Shown: one piece after another, positions 16,604 to 25,438 of the stretch
How the letters are laid out: each line of letters starts with the position of its first letter
Numbering within the stretch: position 1 is the stretch's first letter
From: Neoroseomonas alkaliterrae
GTDB taxonomy: Bacteria; Pseudomonadota; Alphaproteobacteria; Acetobacterales; Acetobacteraceae
Assembly (NCBI RefSeq): GCF_014199195.1
Contig: NZ_JACIJE010000013.1
Location: 1 to 64,000 of the forward strand
Length of the DNA stretch: 64,000 nucleotides
Direction of reading: 5' to 3'
Notes under the pieces: model-generated
What the model was told of the DNA's origin: nothing
Databases searched by the model: none
What the model saw: only the letters and a program-made list of their open reading frames with translations
Program-made: the position numbers and the translations under genes

Positions 16604-17295
16604 GCCGCGACAGCCTCGGCCAGCGGCCGGCGTTCGCGCGCCGCGCCGCGCTGGATGACGAGATCCCCCGTCGCGGGATCGAGCCCGCGCCGCGCGCCCT
16701 CGGCCAGCGCCGGATCGAGCCGCGCGAGGTAGCGTTCCGCCACCACCCGGAAGCCGCCGGCCTGCCAGTCCGCGAGATTGGCCATCAGGTGGCGCGCCCA
16801 GGCGGCGGTCATCTCGGCCGGCGTCGTCTCGTTGAAGCCTTCCTCGAACAGGGTCGTCCGCCCCGGGTCTCGGCCCGGCTCGGCCTCGGCGACATCGGCG
16901 AAGGCGGCCTCGATCCCGACCACCAGCCAGGGCGGGACCGCCGCCTCCGCGCAACCGGGTGGGGCGGCGAGCTTGGCGCGGCCGACCACGCCGCCATTGA
17001 CGCGGATCGTCGCCGGCCAGTCGAAGGTCAGCGGCACCTCGGGCGGGCCCAGCGCGCCGGCGGCGTCGGCGAAGGCGGCGAGGCCCGCGATCAGCGCCGG
17101 GCGCGCGGCGGCGAGCGGCTGTTCGGGCTCGAGCACCACCGCCGCCTCGATGCGCGACCAGGACCGCACCCAGACGAGGCAGCCCGCGCCGTGGCGCGGC
17201 GCCTCGGCGATGGCGCGCGCCATGGCATCGCCCGCCTCCCGCAGCGGGATGATCGGGCTGAAGACGCTCGGCAGGTCGGGCAGGCCCTCGGACAC
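16600..17295 (-). CDS. Biotin/lipoate ligase-like protein with DUF4444
   Basis: A protein of about 231 residues with a lipoate/biotin ligase-like fold. Visible elements are LVWVRSWSRIEAAVVLEPE near 43-60, a central GALGPPEVPLTFDWP block, and VNGGVVGRAKLAAPP near 100-110, which resembles the ligase substrate-Lys strand. A C-terminal DUF4444-like part follows (RRGLDPATGDLVIQ). The GTG at 17295 is preferred because GAGGGAG lies close upstream; an ATG at 17328 would add 11 residues. It heads the five-gene chain. Which protein, if any, it acylates is unknown; no lipoyl-domain protein lies in the cluster. Confidence 0.7.
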   Translation of the reverse strand: MSEGLPDLPSVFSPIIPLREAGDAMARAIAEAPRHGAGCLVWVRSWSRIEAAVVLEPEQPLAAARPALIAGLAAFADAAGALGPPEVPLTFDWPATIRVNGGVVGRAKLAAPPGCAEAAVPPWLVVGIEAAFADVAEAEPGRDPGRTTLFEEGFNETTPAEMTAAWARHLMANLADWQAGGFRVVAERYLARLDPALAEGARRGLDPATGDLVIQRGAARERRPLAEAVAA

Positions 17296-17381
17296 TCCGC
17301 TCCCTCGCACTCCGGTGACCCGCGGCATATATGCGCCCGGCCCCGCGCGTCCAATCGGGGCCTTGCGGGGGATTTGGGACG

Positions 17382-19427
17382 ATGGGCGGAACGGAGGGGC
17401 GCATCGCCCTGGTGTGCAGCTGCGAGGACAGCATGGTCCTCGACGGGCGGGCGATCGCGCGCGGCTGCGGGGCGGAGCTGCGGACCGCGGAACAGCTCTG
17501 CCAGGCGCAGCTCGACCGCTTCATGGCGGCCCTTGCCACCGGCCGGCCGCTGACGGTGGCCTGCACCGCCCAGGCGCCGCTCTTCGCGCAGGAAGCCGCC
17601 GAGGCCGAGGCCCCCGCACCCGCCTTCGTCAATGTGCGCGAGCACGCGGGCTGGTCGCGTGAGGGCAAGGCCGCGGGCCCGAAGATGGCCGCGCTGATCG
17701 CCGCCGCGGCGGTGCCCATGCCGGCGACGCCGCTGGTGCCGCTCGAAAGCCGCGGCGTGGCGCTGGTGCTCGGCCGCGACGCCGCGGCGCTGGAGGCGGC
17801 GTCGCGGCTGCAGGACAGGCTCGACCTGACGGTGCTGCTGACCGGGGCGGAGGAGGTGACGCCGCCCCGCGCCGCCCCCTTCCCGGTGATGAAGGGCCGC
17901 GCCCGCGCCGCGCGGGGCTGGCTCGGCGCTTTCGAGATCACGGTGGACGGGGCGGCGATGCCCCGCCCCTCCTCGCGCGCGCGCTACGAATGGGGGCCGG
18001 GCAAGGACGGGGCGATCAGCCGCGCCGACATCGTGCTGGACCTCAGCGGCGGGCAGCCGCTGTTCCCCGCCCATGAGGTCCGCCAGGGCTACCTGCGCGC
18101 CGACCCGGCCGATGCGGCCGCCATCGAGCGCGCCATCGCCGCCGCGGCCGAGCTGGTCGGCACCTTCGACAAGCCGCGCTTCGTCGCCTTCGAGGGCGCG
18201 CTCTGCGCCCATGCGCGCAACCGGCGCAAGGGCTGCACGCGCTGCCTCGATCTCTGCCCGACCGGCGCCATCACGCCGGGCACCGGGGAGCGCAAGGACC
18301 AGGTCGAGATCAGCGCCGAGATCTGCGCCGGATGCGGCGCCTGCGCCGCGGTCTGCCCGACCGGCGCGGCGACCTACACCCTGCCACCGCCCGCAGCACT
18401 CGCGGCGCGCCTGCGCGCGCTGCTGCTCGCCTATCGCGAGGCGGGCGGCGAGGCGCCGGTGGTGCTGGTCCATGACGAGGCGCAGGGCGAGGCGATGCTC
18501 GATGCGCTCGCGCGCCATGGGGAGGGGCTGCCGGCGCGCGTGCTGCCGCTGCGCGTGAACGAGCCGACGGCGCTCGACCTCTCGCTGATCACCGGCGCCT
18601 TCGCCTGGGGCGCGAGCGCGCTGCGCGTCCTGCTGCCGGGCCGGCGCAGGCATGGCGCGGAGGGGGTTCTGCGCAACCTCGACTACGCCAATGCGGCGCT
18701 GGCCGGGCTTGGCCTCGGCCACGCGGCGCCGCGCGCGGCCACGATCGAGACGGACGATCCTTTCGCGCTGGGCGAGGCGCTGGCGGCGCTGCCGCGCGCG
18801 CCCTTCGCCTTCGCGCCCTCCACCCACCAGGCGATCGGCACGCCGCGGGAGATGGCGCTGCAGGCCTTCCGCGCGCTGCGCGCCGCCGCGCGCGCGCCGG
18901 CCGGGACGGTGCCGATGCCCGCCCTCGCCCCCTTCGGCGCGGCGCTGGTGGAGACGGGCGGCTGCACGCTGTGCCTCGCCTGCACGAGCGTCTGCCCGAC
19001 CTCGGCCTTCAGCGCCAACCCCGACAGGCCGCAGCTGCGCTTCCTCGAGGATGCCTGCGTGCAATGCGGCCTCTGCGCCGCGACCTGCCCGGAGAAGGTC
19101 ATCACGCTCGAGCCGCGGCTGAATTTCTCCGAGGCCGCAGCGTCGCCGCAGGTGGTCAAGGAGGAGGAACCGGCGGCCTGCCCGCGCTGCGGCAAGCTGT
19201 TCGGCACCAAGGCCTCGATCGCGCGGGTGAAGGCGAAGCTCTCGGCGCACTGGATGTTCGCCGACCCGGCGCGCGCTGCGATCCTGGAGCTTTGCGAGGA
19301 TTGCCGCATCACCGAGGCGACGACGGGCGGGCTCGATCCCTATGCCGGGCCGGAGCGGCCGGTGACGAGGACGACGGAGGACTACCTGCGGGAGGCGGAG
19401 CGGGCGAAGCGCGAAGGCAAGGCGTAG
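17382..19427 (+). CDS. 681-residue multi-[4Fe-4S] protein of the formate dehydrogenase cluster
   Basis: A soluble protein with two pairs of ferredoxin motifs set far apart: CTRCLDLCP and CAGCGACAAVCP (about 284-325), then CTLCLACTSVCP and CVQCGLCAATCP (about 527-567). The C-terminus has CPRC (about 600) and CEDC (about 637), a zinc-ribbon-like pair. The N-terminal 260 residues open with IALVCSCEDSM, contain several single Cys and match no family I can name. There is no signal peptide or membrane helix, so it acts in the cytosol. It is divergent from the DUF chain and its ATG is preceded by a G-rich stretch. A role as an electron carrier or FeS-delivery scaffold for formate dehydrogenase maturation is inferred only from position. 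Confidence 0.8.
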   Translation: MGGTEGRIALVCSCEDSMVLDGRAIARGCGAELRTAEQLCQAQLDRFMAALATGRPLTVACTAQAPLFAQEAAEAEAPAPAFVNVREHAGWSREGKAAGPKMAALIAAAAVPMPATPLVPLESRGVALVLGRDAAALEAASRLQDRLDLTVLLTGAEEVTPPRAAPFPVMKGRARAARGWLGAFEITVDGAAMPRPSSRARYEWGPGKDGAISRADIVLDLSGGQPLFPAHEVRQGYLRADPADAAAIERAIAAAAELVGTFDKPRFVAFEGALCAHARNRRKGCTRCLDLCPTGAITPGTGERKDQVEISAEICAGCGACAAVCPTGAATYTLPPPAALAARLRALLLAYREAGGEAPVVLVHDEAQGEAMLDALARHGEGLPARVLPLRVNEPTALDLSLITGAFAWGASALRVLLPGRRRHGAEGVLRNLDYANAALAGLGLGHAAPRAATIETDDPFALGEALAALPRAPFAFAPSTHQAIGTPREMALQAFRALRAAARAPAGTVPMPALAPFGAALVETGGCTLCLACTSVCPTSAFSANPDRPQLRFLEDACVQCGLCAATCPEKVITLEPRLNFSEAAASPQVVKEEEPAACPRCGKLFGTKASIARVKAKLSAHWMFADPARAAILELCEDCRITEATTGGLDPYAGPERPVTRTTEDYLREAERAKREGKA

Positions 19428-19432
19428 CGCCG

Positions 19433-19499
19433 CGGGCGGGGAGCCGCCCGGAAGGCCCTTCGGTCCGGGTCGCCGCGGCGCCGCTCCCCTCTTGAGGGG
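19433..19499. terminator. Two hairpins between convergent genes
   Basis: The gap between the FeS gene and aroC holds CGGGCGG-GGAG-CCGCCCG (19433-19450, 7-bp stem) and CCCCTC-TT-GAGGGG (19486-19499, 6-bp stem). Neither has a T-run. Their position between convergent stop codons suggests termination in both directions. Confidence 0.4.
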
Positions 19500-19533
19500 C
19501 GCGAGGCATCCGGGTGCGGCGGGTTCCCGCCCC

Positions 19534-20640
19534 TCAGTTCCTCGGCAGCCGCGCGGTGGCCGGGGCGTCCGGGTTCTGCGCCCGGTGCCGCAGCAGGTGA
19601 TCGGCGAGCACGATGGCCATCATGGCCTCGCCCACCGGCACGGCGCGGATGCCCACGCAGGGATCGTGGCGGCCCCTGGTCTGGACCTCCACCTCTCGCC
19701 CATGGCGGTCCACCGAGGCGCGCGGCGTCAGGATGGAACTCGTCGGCTTGACGGCGAAGCGCGCCACGACCGGCTGGCCGGTGCTGATGCCACCGAGGAT
19801 CCCGCCCGCGTGGTTCGACTGGAAGGCGACGGTGCCGTCCGGGTTCATGCGCATCTCGTCGGCATTCTCGGCGCCGGTGAGGGCGGCGGCGCCGAAGCCG
19901 TCGCCGATCTCGACACCCTTCACCGCGTTGATGGACATCAGCGCGCCCGCGAGATCCGCATCGAGCTTGCCGTAGATCGGCGCGCCGAGGCCGGGGGGCA
20001 CGCCCTCGGCCACGACCTCGATGACCGCGCCGACGGAGTTGCCGGATTTGCGGAGTTCCAGCAGCCGTTCCTCCCAGCGCGCGGCGGCGGCGGGGTCGGG
20101 GCAGAAGAAGGCGTTCTTCTCCACCGCATCCCAGGACCAGTTGGCGGGGTCCACCCAGTCCCCGCCCATGGCGACGAGGGCGCCGCGGATGCGGACATCG
20201 GGGCCGAGCACCTTGCGCGCCACCGCGCCGGCGGCCACCCGCATCGCCGTCTCGCGCGCGGAGGACCGTCCGCCGCCGCGATAGTCGCGGATGCCGTATT
20301 TCAGTTCGTAGGTGAGGTCCGCATGGCCGGGGCGGAAGCGTTCGGCGATCTCGGAATAGTCCTTCGAGCGCTGGTCGGTGTTTTCGATGTGCAGCGCGAT
20401 GGGCGTGCCGGTGGTCAGCCCGTCCATCACGCCCGAGAGGATGCGGACCTGGTCGGGTTCCTGGCGCTGGGTGACGAATTTCGACTGGCCGGGGCGGCGG
20501 CGGTCGAGGAAGGGCTGGATGTCGGCCTCGCTCAGCGCCAGGCGCGGAGGGACGCCGTCCACCACGCAGCCGATCGCGGGGCCGTGGGATTCGCCCCAGG
20601 TGGTGACGCGGAAGAGGTGGCCGAGGGTGTTGTGGGACAT
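19534..20640 (-). CDS. aroC: Chorismate synthase
   Basis: A 368-residue FMN-dependent enzyme making chorismate from 5-enolpyruvylshikimate-3-phosphate, the last step of the common aromatic pathway. Family signatures are visible: [12 protein letters not shown] near 9-20, the [14 protein letters not shown] block near 103-116, [17 protein letters not shown] near 121-137, and a C-terminal [13 protein letters not shown]. Length is as expected. It follows the LysE exporter by seven bases and fabI beyond it; fabI-aroC proximity is conserved in alphaproteobacteria. Confidence 0.97.
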   Translation of the reverse strand: MSHNTLGHLFRVTTWGESHGPAIGCVVDGVPPRLALSEADIQPFLDRRRPGQSKFVTQRQEPDQVRILSGVMDGLTTGTPIALHIENTDQRSKDYSEIAERFRPGHADLTYELKYGIRDYRGGGRSSARETAMRVAAGAVARKVLGPDVRIRGALVAMGGDWVDPANWSWDAVEKNAFFCPDPAAAARWEERLLELRKSGNSVGAVIEVVAEGVPPGLGAPIYGKLDADLAGALMSINAVKGVEIGDGFGAAALTGAENADEMRMNPDGTVAFQSNHAGGILGGISTGQPVVARFAVKPTSSILTPRASVDRHGREVEVQTRGRHDPCVGIRAVPVGEAMMAIVLADHLLRHRAQNPDAPATARLPRN

Positions 20641-20647
20641 GGCTCGG

Positions 20648-21286
20648 TTAGTGTGCCGGGCGGCGCACCAGCGCTAGCATCACGCCGAGCGTGCAGAGCA
20701 GCGCACCGCAGCCTTGACGCAGCCGAATCACCAGCCGCGCGCGGCGCGTCATGCCCGCCCGCGCCGCACCAGCGCCGATGGCGACCACAAGGTCCACACC
20801 GGTGTTCAGCAGCACCGAGACGGCGCCCAGTACGACGAAGCCCGCCACCGGGTCGCCCTTCGCCGGGTCGAGGAACTGCGGGATGAAGGCGAGGAAGAAG
20901 GCTGCGGTCTTGGGATTGAGCGCCTCGACCAGGATGCCCTCGCGGAATGCGCGGTTCCCTCCGCTCGCGGGCGGGATGGCGAGGTCGAGCGGCCGGCCCG
21001 CTTCCCGAATGGTGCGCAGGCCGATCCAGACCAGGTAGGCCGCGCCGGCCAGCTTCACGAGGGTGAAGGCTTCCGCGCTGGCCAGCAGCAGGGCCGACAG
21101 GCCGAGCGCGCCCGCCGCGACATGTATGAACCCGCCGATGCCGGTGCCGAGGGAGGAGGCAACGCCTTCTCCGCGCCCGCCCGAGAGGCTGCGCGCCGCG
21201 ACATACATGATGCCTGGCCCCGGCGTGACGGCCAGAAGCAGTGCCGCGCCGATGTAGAGCAGAAACCCACCCGCGTCGAAGGGCAC
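20648..21286 (-). CDS. LysE/RhtB-family amino-acid exporter
   Basis: A 212-residue inner-membrane protein with about six helices. It carries the LysE signature [17 protein letters not shown] near 10-26 and the [22 protein letters not shown] block near 115-136. Members export basic amino acids, homoserine or threonine; the substrate here is not predictable. GTG at 21286 is chosen as start because AGAAGGG lies about nine bases upstream and the product then has the normal length. It sits four bases after the fabI stop and seven before aroC, an insertion into an otherwise conserved fabI-aroC pair. Confidence 0.82.
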   Translation of the reverse strand: MPFDAGGFLLYIGAALLLAVTPGPGIMYVAARSLSGGRGEGVASSLGTGIGGFIHVAAGALGLSALLLASAEAFTLVKLAGAAYLVWIGLRTIREAGRPLDLAIPPASGGNRAFREGILVEALNPKTAAFFLAFIPQFLDPAKGDPVAGFVVLGAVSVLLNTGVDLVVAIGAGAARAGMTRRARLVIRLRQGCGALLCTLGVMLALVRRPAH

Positions 21287-21290
21287 CCTG

Positions 21291-22133
21291 TCAACCCTTC
21301 TCCACCGTGATATCCGGCGCATCCGGGTTCTTCATCCCCACGATGTGGTAGCCGGAATCCACGTGGTGCACCTCGCCTGTCACCCCCGCCGCCAGGTCCG
21401 ACAGCAGGTAGAGGCCGGACCCGCCCACCTCCTCGATCGTCACGTTGCGGCGCAGCGGCGAGTTGTACTGGTTCCACTTCAGGATGTAGCGGAAATCGCC
21501 GATCCCGCTCGCCGCGAGCGTCTTGATCGGCCCGGCGGAGATGGCGTTCACCCGGATGCCGCGCTCGCCGAGGTCGGTCGCCATGTAGCGCACGCTGGCC
21601 TCCAGCGCCGCCTTGGCCACGCCCATCACGTTGTAGTGCGGCGTGACGCGCTCGGCGCCGAGGTAGGAGAGGGTCAGCAGCGACCCGCCCGCCTCCATCA
21701 GCGCCGCCGCCCGCTGCCCGACCGCGACGAAGGAGAAGCAGGAGATGTCCATCGCCTGCAGGAAGGCCGCGCGCGGCGTGTCGAGGTAACGGCCGCGCAG
21801 ATACTGCTTGTCGGCATAGCCGATGGCATGGACCAGGAAGTCGATCTTCCCCCAGGCCTTGGCCACCGCGTCGAAGGCGGCGTCCATCGAGGCGTCGTCC
21901 GCCACGTCGCAGGGCAGCACGAGGGAGGAGCCGACGCTCTCGGCCAGCGGCTTCACGCGCTTCTCCAGCGCCTCCCCCTGGTAGGTGAAGGCGATCTCGC
22001 CGCCCTGGGCGGCGACCGCGCGGGCGATCCCCCAGGCGATGGAGCGGTCGTTCGCGACGCCCATGATCACCCCGCGCTTGCCCTGCATCAGGGTGCCGGT
22101 CGCGATCCGGGGTTCTGGCGCGGCGTCGTTCAT
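21291..22133 (-). CDS. fabI: Enoyl-[acyl-carrier-protein] reductase (NADH)
   Basis: A 280-residue short-chain reductase catalysing the final reduction in each round of fatty-acid elongation. FabI-specific features are the atypical nucleotide loop GVANDRSIAWGIA near 25-37 and the catalytic Tyr-(X)6-Lys (YNVMGVAK, near 170). Others are GYADKQYLRGRYLDT near 110 and AGPIKTLAASGI near 205. It is the first gene of fabI-lysE-aroC and is divergent from pdxH across 126 bases. The target of triclosan-type inhibitors in most bacteria. Confidence 0.96.
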   Translation of the reverse strand: MNDAAPEPRIATGTLMQGKRGVIMGVANDRSIAWGIARAVAAQGGEIAFTYQGEALEKRVKPLAESVGSSLVLPCDVADDASMDAAFDAVAKAWGKIDFLVHAIGYADKQYLRGRYLDTPRAAFLQAMDISCFSFVAVGQRAAALMEAGGSLLTLSYLGAERVTPHYNVMGVAKAALEASVRYMATDLGERGIRVNAISAGPIKTLAASGIGDFRYILKWNQYNSPLRRNVTIEEVGGSGLYLLSDLAAGVTGEVHHVDSGYHIVGMKNPDAPDITVEKG

Positions 22134-22259
22134 CACTCGTGACCCGTCCTCTGCATGGTCGGGGGTGGTGCCATGGCGGGGGGGCGCGGGCAAGGGGTTC
22201 GCGCCCCTTGCCGCCCCGCCGCCCCGCCCCGATACAGGCGGCAGCAAGGAGTTGCGCAG

Positions 22260-22853
22260 ATGAGCGGCATCGCCACCACCGAGGATCCGATCGCCATCTT
22301 CGAGGCCTGGCTGGCGGAAGCCACGGCCTCCGAGCCCAACGACCCGAACGCCGTCTGCCTCGCCACCGCGACGCCGGAGGGCCTGCCCTCGGCGCGGATG
22401 GTGCTGCTCAAGGGCGTGGATCGCCGGGGCTTCGTCTTCTACACCAACCTCGAGAGCCGCAAGGGCACTGAGCTCGCCGCCAACCCCAACGCCGCGCTGT
22501 GCTTCCACTGGAAGTCCCTGCAGCGCAGCGTGCGCGTCGAGGGCCCCGTCGAGCCCGTCAGCGCCGCGGAGGCGGATGCCTATTTCGCCTCCCGCGCGCG
22601 CACCTCGCGCCTCGGCGCCTGGGCGTCGAAGCAGTCGCGCCCGCTTGAATCGCGCTTCGCGCTCGAGAAGGCGGTGGCGGAATACGGGCTGAGATATGCC
22701 GTGGGGGAGATCCCGCGCCCGCCGCACTGGTCGGGCTTCCGGGTGCTGCCCCGGCGCATCGAGCTGTGGCGCGACATGCCCTTCCGCCTGCACGAGAGAC
22801 GGCTGTTCCACCGCGAGGGCGAAGGGTGGCGGATGGAGATGCTGTATCCGTGA
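22260..22853 (+). CDS. pdxH: Pyridoxamine 5'-phosphate oxidase
   Basis: A 197-residue FMN enzyme oxidising pyridoxine or pyridoxamine phosphate to pyridoxal phosphate. Characteristic segments are [18 protein letters not shown] near 42-59, [16 protein letters not shown] near 80-95, [14 protein letters not shown] near 115-128, and the C-terminal RIELWRD and MEMLYP ends. An in-frame start at 22155 exists, but the ATG at 22260 begins the conserved region and gives the usual length. It is divergent from fabI, a conserved alphaproteobacterial arrangement. Confidence 0.95.
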   Translation: MSGIATTEDPIAIFEAWLAEATASEPNDPNAVCLATATPEGLPSARMVLLKGVDRRGFVFYTNLESRKGTELAANPNAALCFHWKSLQRSVRVEGPVEPVSAAEADAYFASRARTSRLGAWASKQSRPLESRFALEKAVAEYGLRYAVGEIPRPPHWSGFRVLPRRIELWRDMPFRLHERRLFHREGEGWRMEMLYP

Positions 22854-22899
22854 CGGGGCGCGCGCGCGCCGTCGTGCCGCCGATGCCCCGCGCGGGCCG

Positions 22900-24381
22900 G
22901 TGCGCGCGCGGCCTGCCGTGATTCCGCCCTGCCAGGCCGAGGCCGCCGCCTTCCTCGCCCGGCTCTCCGGCGCGCGCCCGGTCGAGACGCATATCTCGGC
23001 CGTCTATGTCGGCCACGACACCGCCTGGAAGATGAAGAAGGCGGTGGCGCTCGGCTTCCTCGACTTCACCGCCCTGGCCGACCGCGAGCGTTTCTGCCGG
23101 CGCGAGCTGGAACTGAACCGGCCGCAGGCGCCGGGCATCTACCGCGACGTGGTGCCGCTCACGCGCGGCCCCGACGGCGCGCTGCGCGAAGGCGGAGAAG
23201 GCGCGCCGGTCGAATGGGTGCTGCGGATGGCGCCGATCCCGGCCGGGGACTTCCTCGATGCGATGCCGCTGACCGAGGCCCTGCTCGATGCCGTGGCCGA
23301 TGCGGTGGCCGCGATGCACGCCGCGGCGCCGAGGGCCGCCACGGACGCCCCGGCGCGCATGGGCGCGATCCTCGAAGGCAATGTCCCCTCGGCGCTGCGT
23401 GCGGGGCTTCCGGCGCAGCGCATCGCGGCCTGGGCGGCGGCGGCGCGGGCCGAACTCGCCCGCGTCGCGCCCGCCCTCGCCGCCCGCGATGCCGCGGGCT
23501 TCGTGCGCCGCTGCCATGGCGACCTGCATCTGGGCAATCTCTGCCTCTGGGAGGGACGCCCGGTGCCCTTCGACGCGCTGGAATTTGACGAGACGCTCGC
23601 GACCATCGATGTCGGCTACGACCTCGCCTTCCTGCTGATGGATCTCGACCTGCGGCATGGCCGTGGCGCGGCGAACCGCGTGCTCAACCGCTACGTGGCG
23701 CGCAGCGGCGATGCCGGGCTCTGCGCCGGGCTGCCGCTGTGGCTCTCCCTGCGCGCGATGATCCGCGCGCATGTCGAGGCGGCGCGGGAGCGGCCATGGC
23801 AGGCGCTGCTCGATGCGGCCGAGGCGCATCTGCGGCCCGCGCCGCCGCGCATGGTGGCGGTGGGCGGGTTGCAGGGCACCGGCAAATCCACCCTCGCACG
23901 CGCGCTCGCGCCCAGCCTCGGCCGGGCGCCAGGCGCGCTCGTGCTGCGCACGGACGAGGTGCGCAAGCGGCGCTTCGGCGTCGCGCCCGAGCAGCGCCTG
24001 CCCCCGGAAGCCTACGCCGAGGCCGTCAGCGCGGAGGTGCACGAGGAGGTCCATGCGATGGCCGCGGCCGCGCTCGCGGGCGGGCAGTCGGTGGTGCTCG
24101 ACGCGGTGTTCCTCGATGCGCGCCAGCGCGCCCGCGCCGAGGCTGTCGCGCGGGCCGCCGGCGTGCGCTTCGACGGGCTGTGGCTCGAGGCGCCGCTCGC
24201 GGTGCTGCGCGCGCGCGTGGCGTCGCGCCGCGACGACGCCTCCGACGCGACCGAGGCGGTGCTGCTGCGCGCCGCGCAGGCGGATCCCGGCCCCATCACC
24301 TGGCACCGCATCCGCGCCGAGGACGGCGCGCTCGCCGCGGCGCGGGCGGCCCTTGGCATGGATGCCGGTTCCATGTGCTAG
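22900..24381 (+). CDS. Fused aminoglycoside-phosphotransferase-like / P-loop kinase protein
   Basis: A protein of about 493 residues with two enzyme-like halves. The N-terminal half resembles APH-type kinases: CHGDLHLGNLCLW near 205-217 is the Brenner-type catalytic loop and FDALEF...DVGYDLAFLLMDLD the metal-binding region. The C-terminal half is a P-loop nucleotide kinase with VGGLQGTGKSTLARAL near 322-337 and an RTDEVRKRRFG segment. This fusion is widespread in proteobacteria as an uncharacterised AAA-family ATPase. The start is uncertain: GTG at 22900 or 22918, neither with a good ribosome site. It follows pdxH by 46 bases on the same strand. Confidence 0.75.
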   Translation: MRARPAVIPPCQAEAAAFLARLSGARPVETHISAVYVGHDTAWKMKKAVALGFLDFTALADRERFCRRELELNRPQAPGIYRDVVPLTRGPDGALREGGEGAPVEWVLRMAPIPAGDFLDAMPLTEALLDAVADAVAAMHAAAPRAATDAPARMGAILEGNVPSALRAGLPAQRIAAWAAAARAELARVAPALAARDAAGFVRRCHGDLHLGNLCLWEGRPVPFDALEFDETLATIDVGYDLAFLLMDLDLRHGRGAANRVLNRYVARSGDAGLCAGLPLWLSLRAMIRAHVEAARERPWQALLDAAEAHLRPAPPRMVAVGGLQGTGKSTLARALAPSLGRAPGALVLRTDEVRKRRFGVAPEQRLPPEAYAEAVSAEVHEEVHAMAAAALAGGQSVVLDAVFLDARQRARAEAVARAAGVRFDGLWLEAPLAVLRARVASRRDDASDATEAVLLRAAQADPGPITWHRIRAEDGALAAARAALGMDAGSMC

Positions 24382-24432
24382 GATGGGTCGTCGCGCGCCG
24401 GCGAACGCGACGCGAGAGGGGAGCTTCGTACC

Positions 24433-25311
24433 ATGGCCTATCGTCGCCTGCTGCTGCCGCTGACGGGAACCGCCGCCGGCGAGGCTGCGCTCGCCACAGC
24501 GCTGATCACCGCCCGGATCTGGGGTTCGCACGTCCATTGCCTGCATGTGCGGGTGGATGCGCGGGACGTGGCACCGCTGGCCGGCGAGGGCCTGTCGGGC
24601 GCGATGATCGAGGAGATGATGGCCGCGACCGAGCGCGAGAGCGGCGAGCGCGCCGAGCGCGTCCGCGCCCTGTTCGAGAGGTTCACCGCCGGCCTCGGCG
24701 GCGTCACCCTCGCCGACAACCCCGACACCGCGGCCAAGACCGAAGGGCCGACCCTCTCCTTCGAATCCATCGCCGGGCGGGAGGAGGACATCGTCGCGCA
24801 GACCTCGCGCCTCTATGACATGGCGGTGGTGCCGCACCCGGATGCGGGCGAGGATGTCTCCTCCTCCGACGCGCTGCACGCCATCCTGTTCGATTCCGGC
24901 CGCCCGGTGCTGATCGCGCCGCGCACCGCGCCCGCGGACATCGGCACGCGCGTCTGCGTGGCCTGGAACGGCACGGCCGAGAGCGCAGCCGCGGTCGCCG
25001 CGGCGCTGCCCTGGCTGCACAAGGCCTCCGCCGTGCGCATCCTCTGCGCCGACGAATACCAGCGCCGCGGCCCGAAGGCCGAGGGCATCCAGGCCTATCT
25101 GCGCTGGCACGCGATCGAGGCCGAGATCTTCCCCTTCAAGCCCCAGACCCGCGAGGTGGGCGCGGGGCTGCTGGGCGCGGCGCGCGACTTCGGGGCGGAC
25201 CTGCTGACCATGGGCGCCTATTCCCATTCCCGCCTCAGGCAGCTCATCCTCGGCGGCGTCACGCGGCATGTGCTGGAGAACGCCGAGATCCCGGTGATGA
25301 TGTGCCGCTGA
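24433..25311 (+). CDS. Universal stress protein, tandem-domain
   Basis: A 292-residue cytosolic protein with two UspA-type halves. The first begins YRRLLLPLTGTAAGEAAL and lacks a clear ATP loop. The second (from about 170, VCVAWNGTAESAAAVAAAL) ends with MGAYSHSRLRQLILGGVTRHVL, matching the Gx2Gx9G(S/T)-type ATP-binding pattern. Such proteins help cells survive oxidative or starvation stress. It stands alone, 51 bases after the kinase fusion, with a CTAG at 24378-24381 that overlaps the previous stop and may be part of its promoter. Confidence 0.85.
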   Translation: MAYRRLLLPLTGTAAGEAALATALITARIWGSHVHCLHVRVDARDVAPLAGEGLSGAMIEEMMAATERESGERAERVRALFERFTAGLGGVTLADNPDTAAKTEGPTLSFESIAGREEDIVAQTSRLYDMAVVPHPDAGEDVSSSDALHAILFDSGRPVLIAPRTAPADIGTRVCVAWNGTAESAAAVAAALPWLHKASAVRILCADEYQRRGPKAEGIQAYLRWHAIEAEIFPFKPQTREVGAGLLGAARDFGADLLTMGAYSHSRLRQLILGGVTRHVLENAEIPVMMCR

Positions 25312-25438
25312 GCACGGCATCATCACCGCACTGAATGGAGATGATCCGCCCGGCTGCGTGGCGCGCGGCCGGGATGTGCCCCATCTGCCGGAACGACAGG
25401 ACGGCCCGCCCGCGCGGGCCCGGCAGATGGAGCGAACC

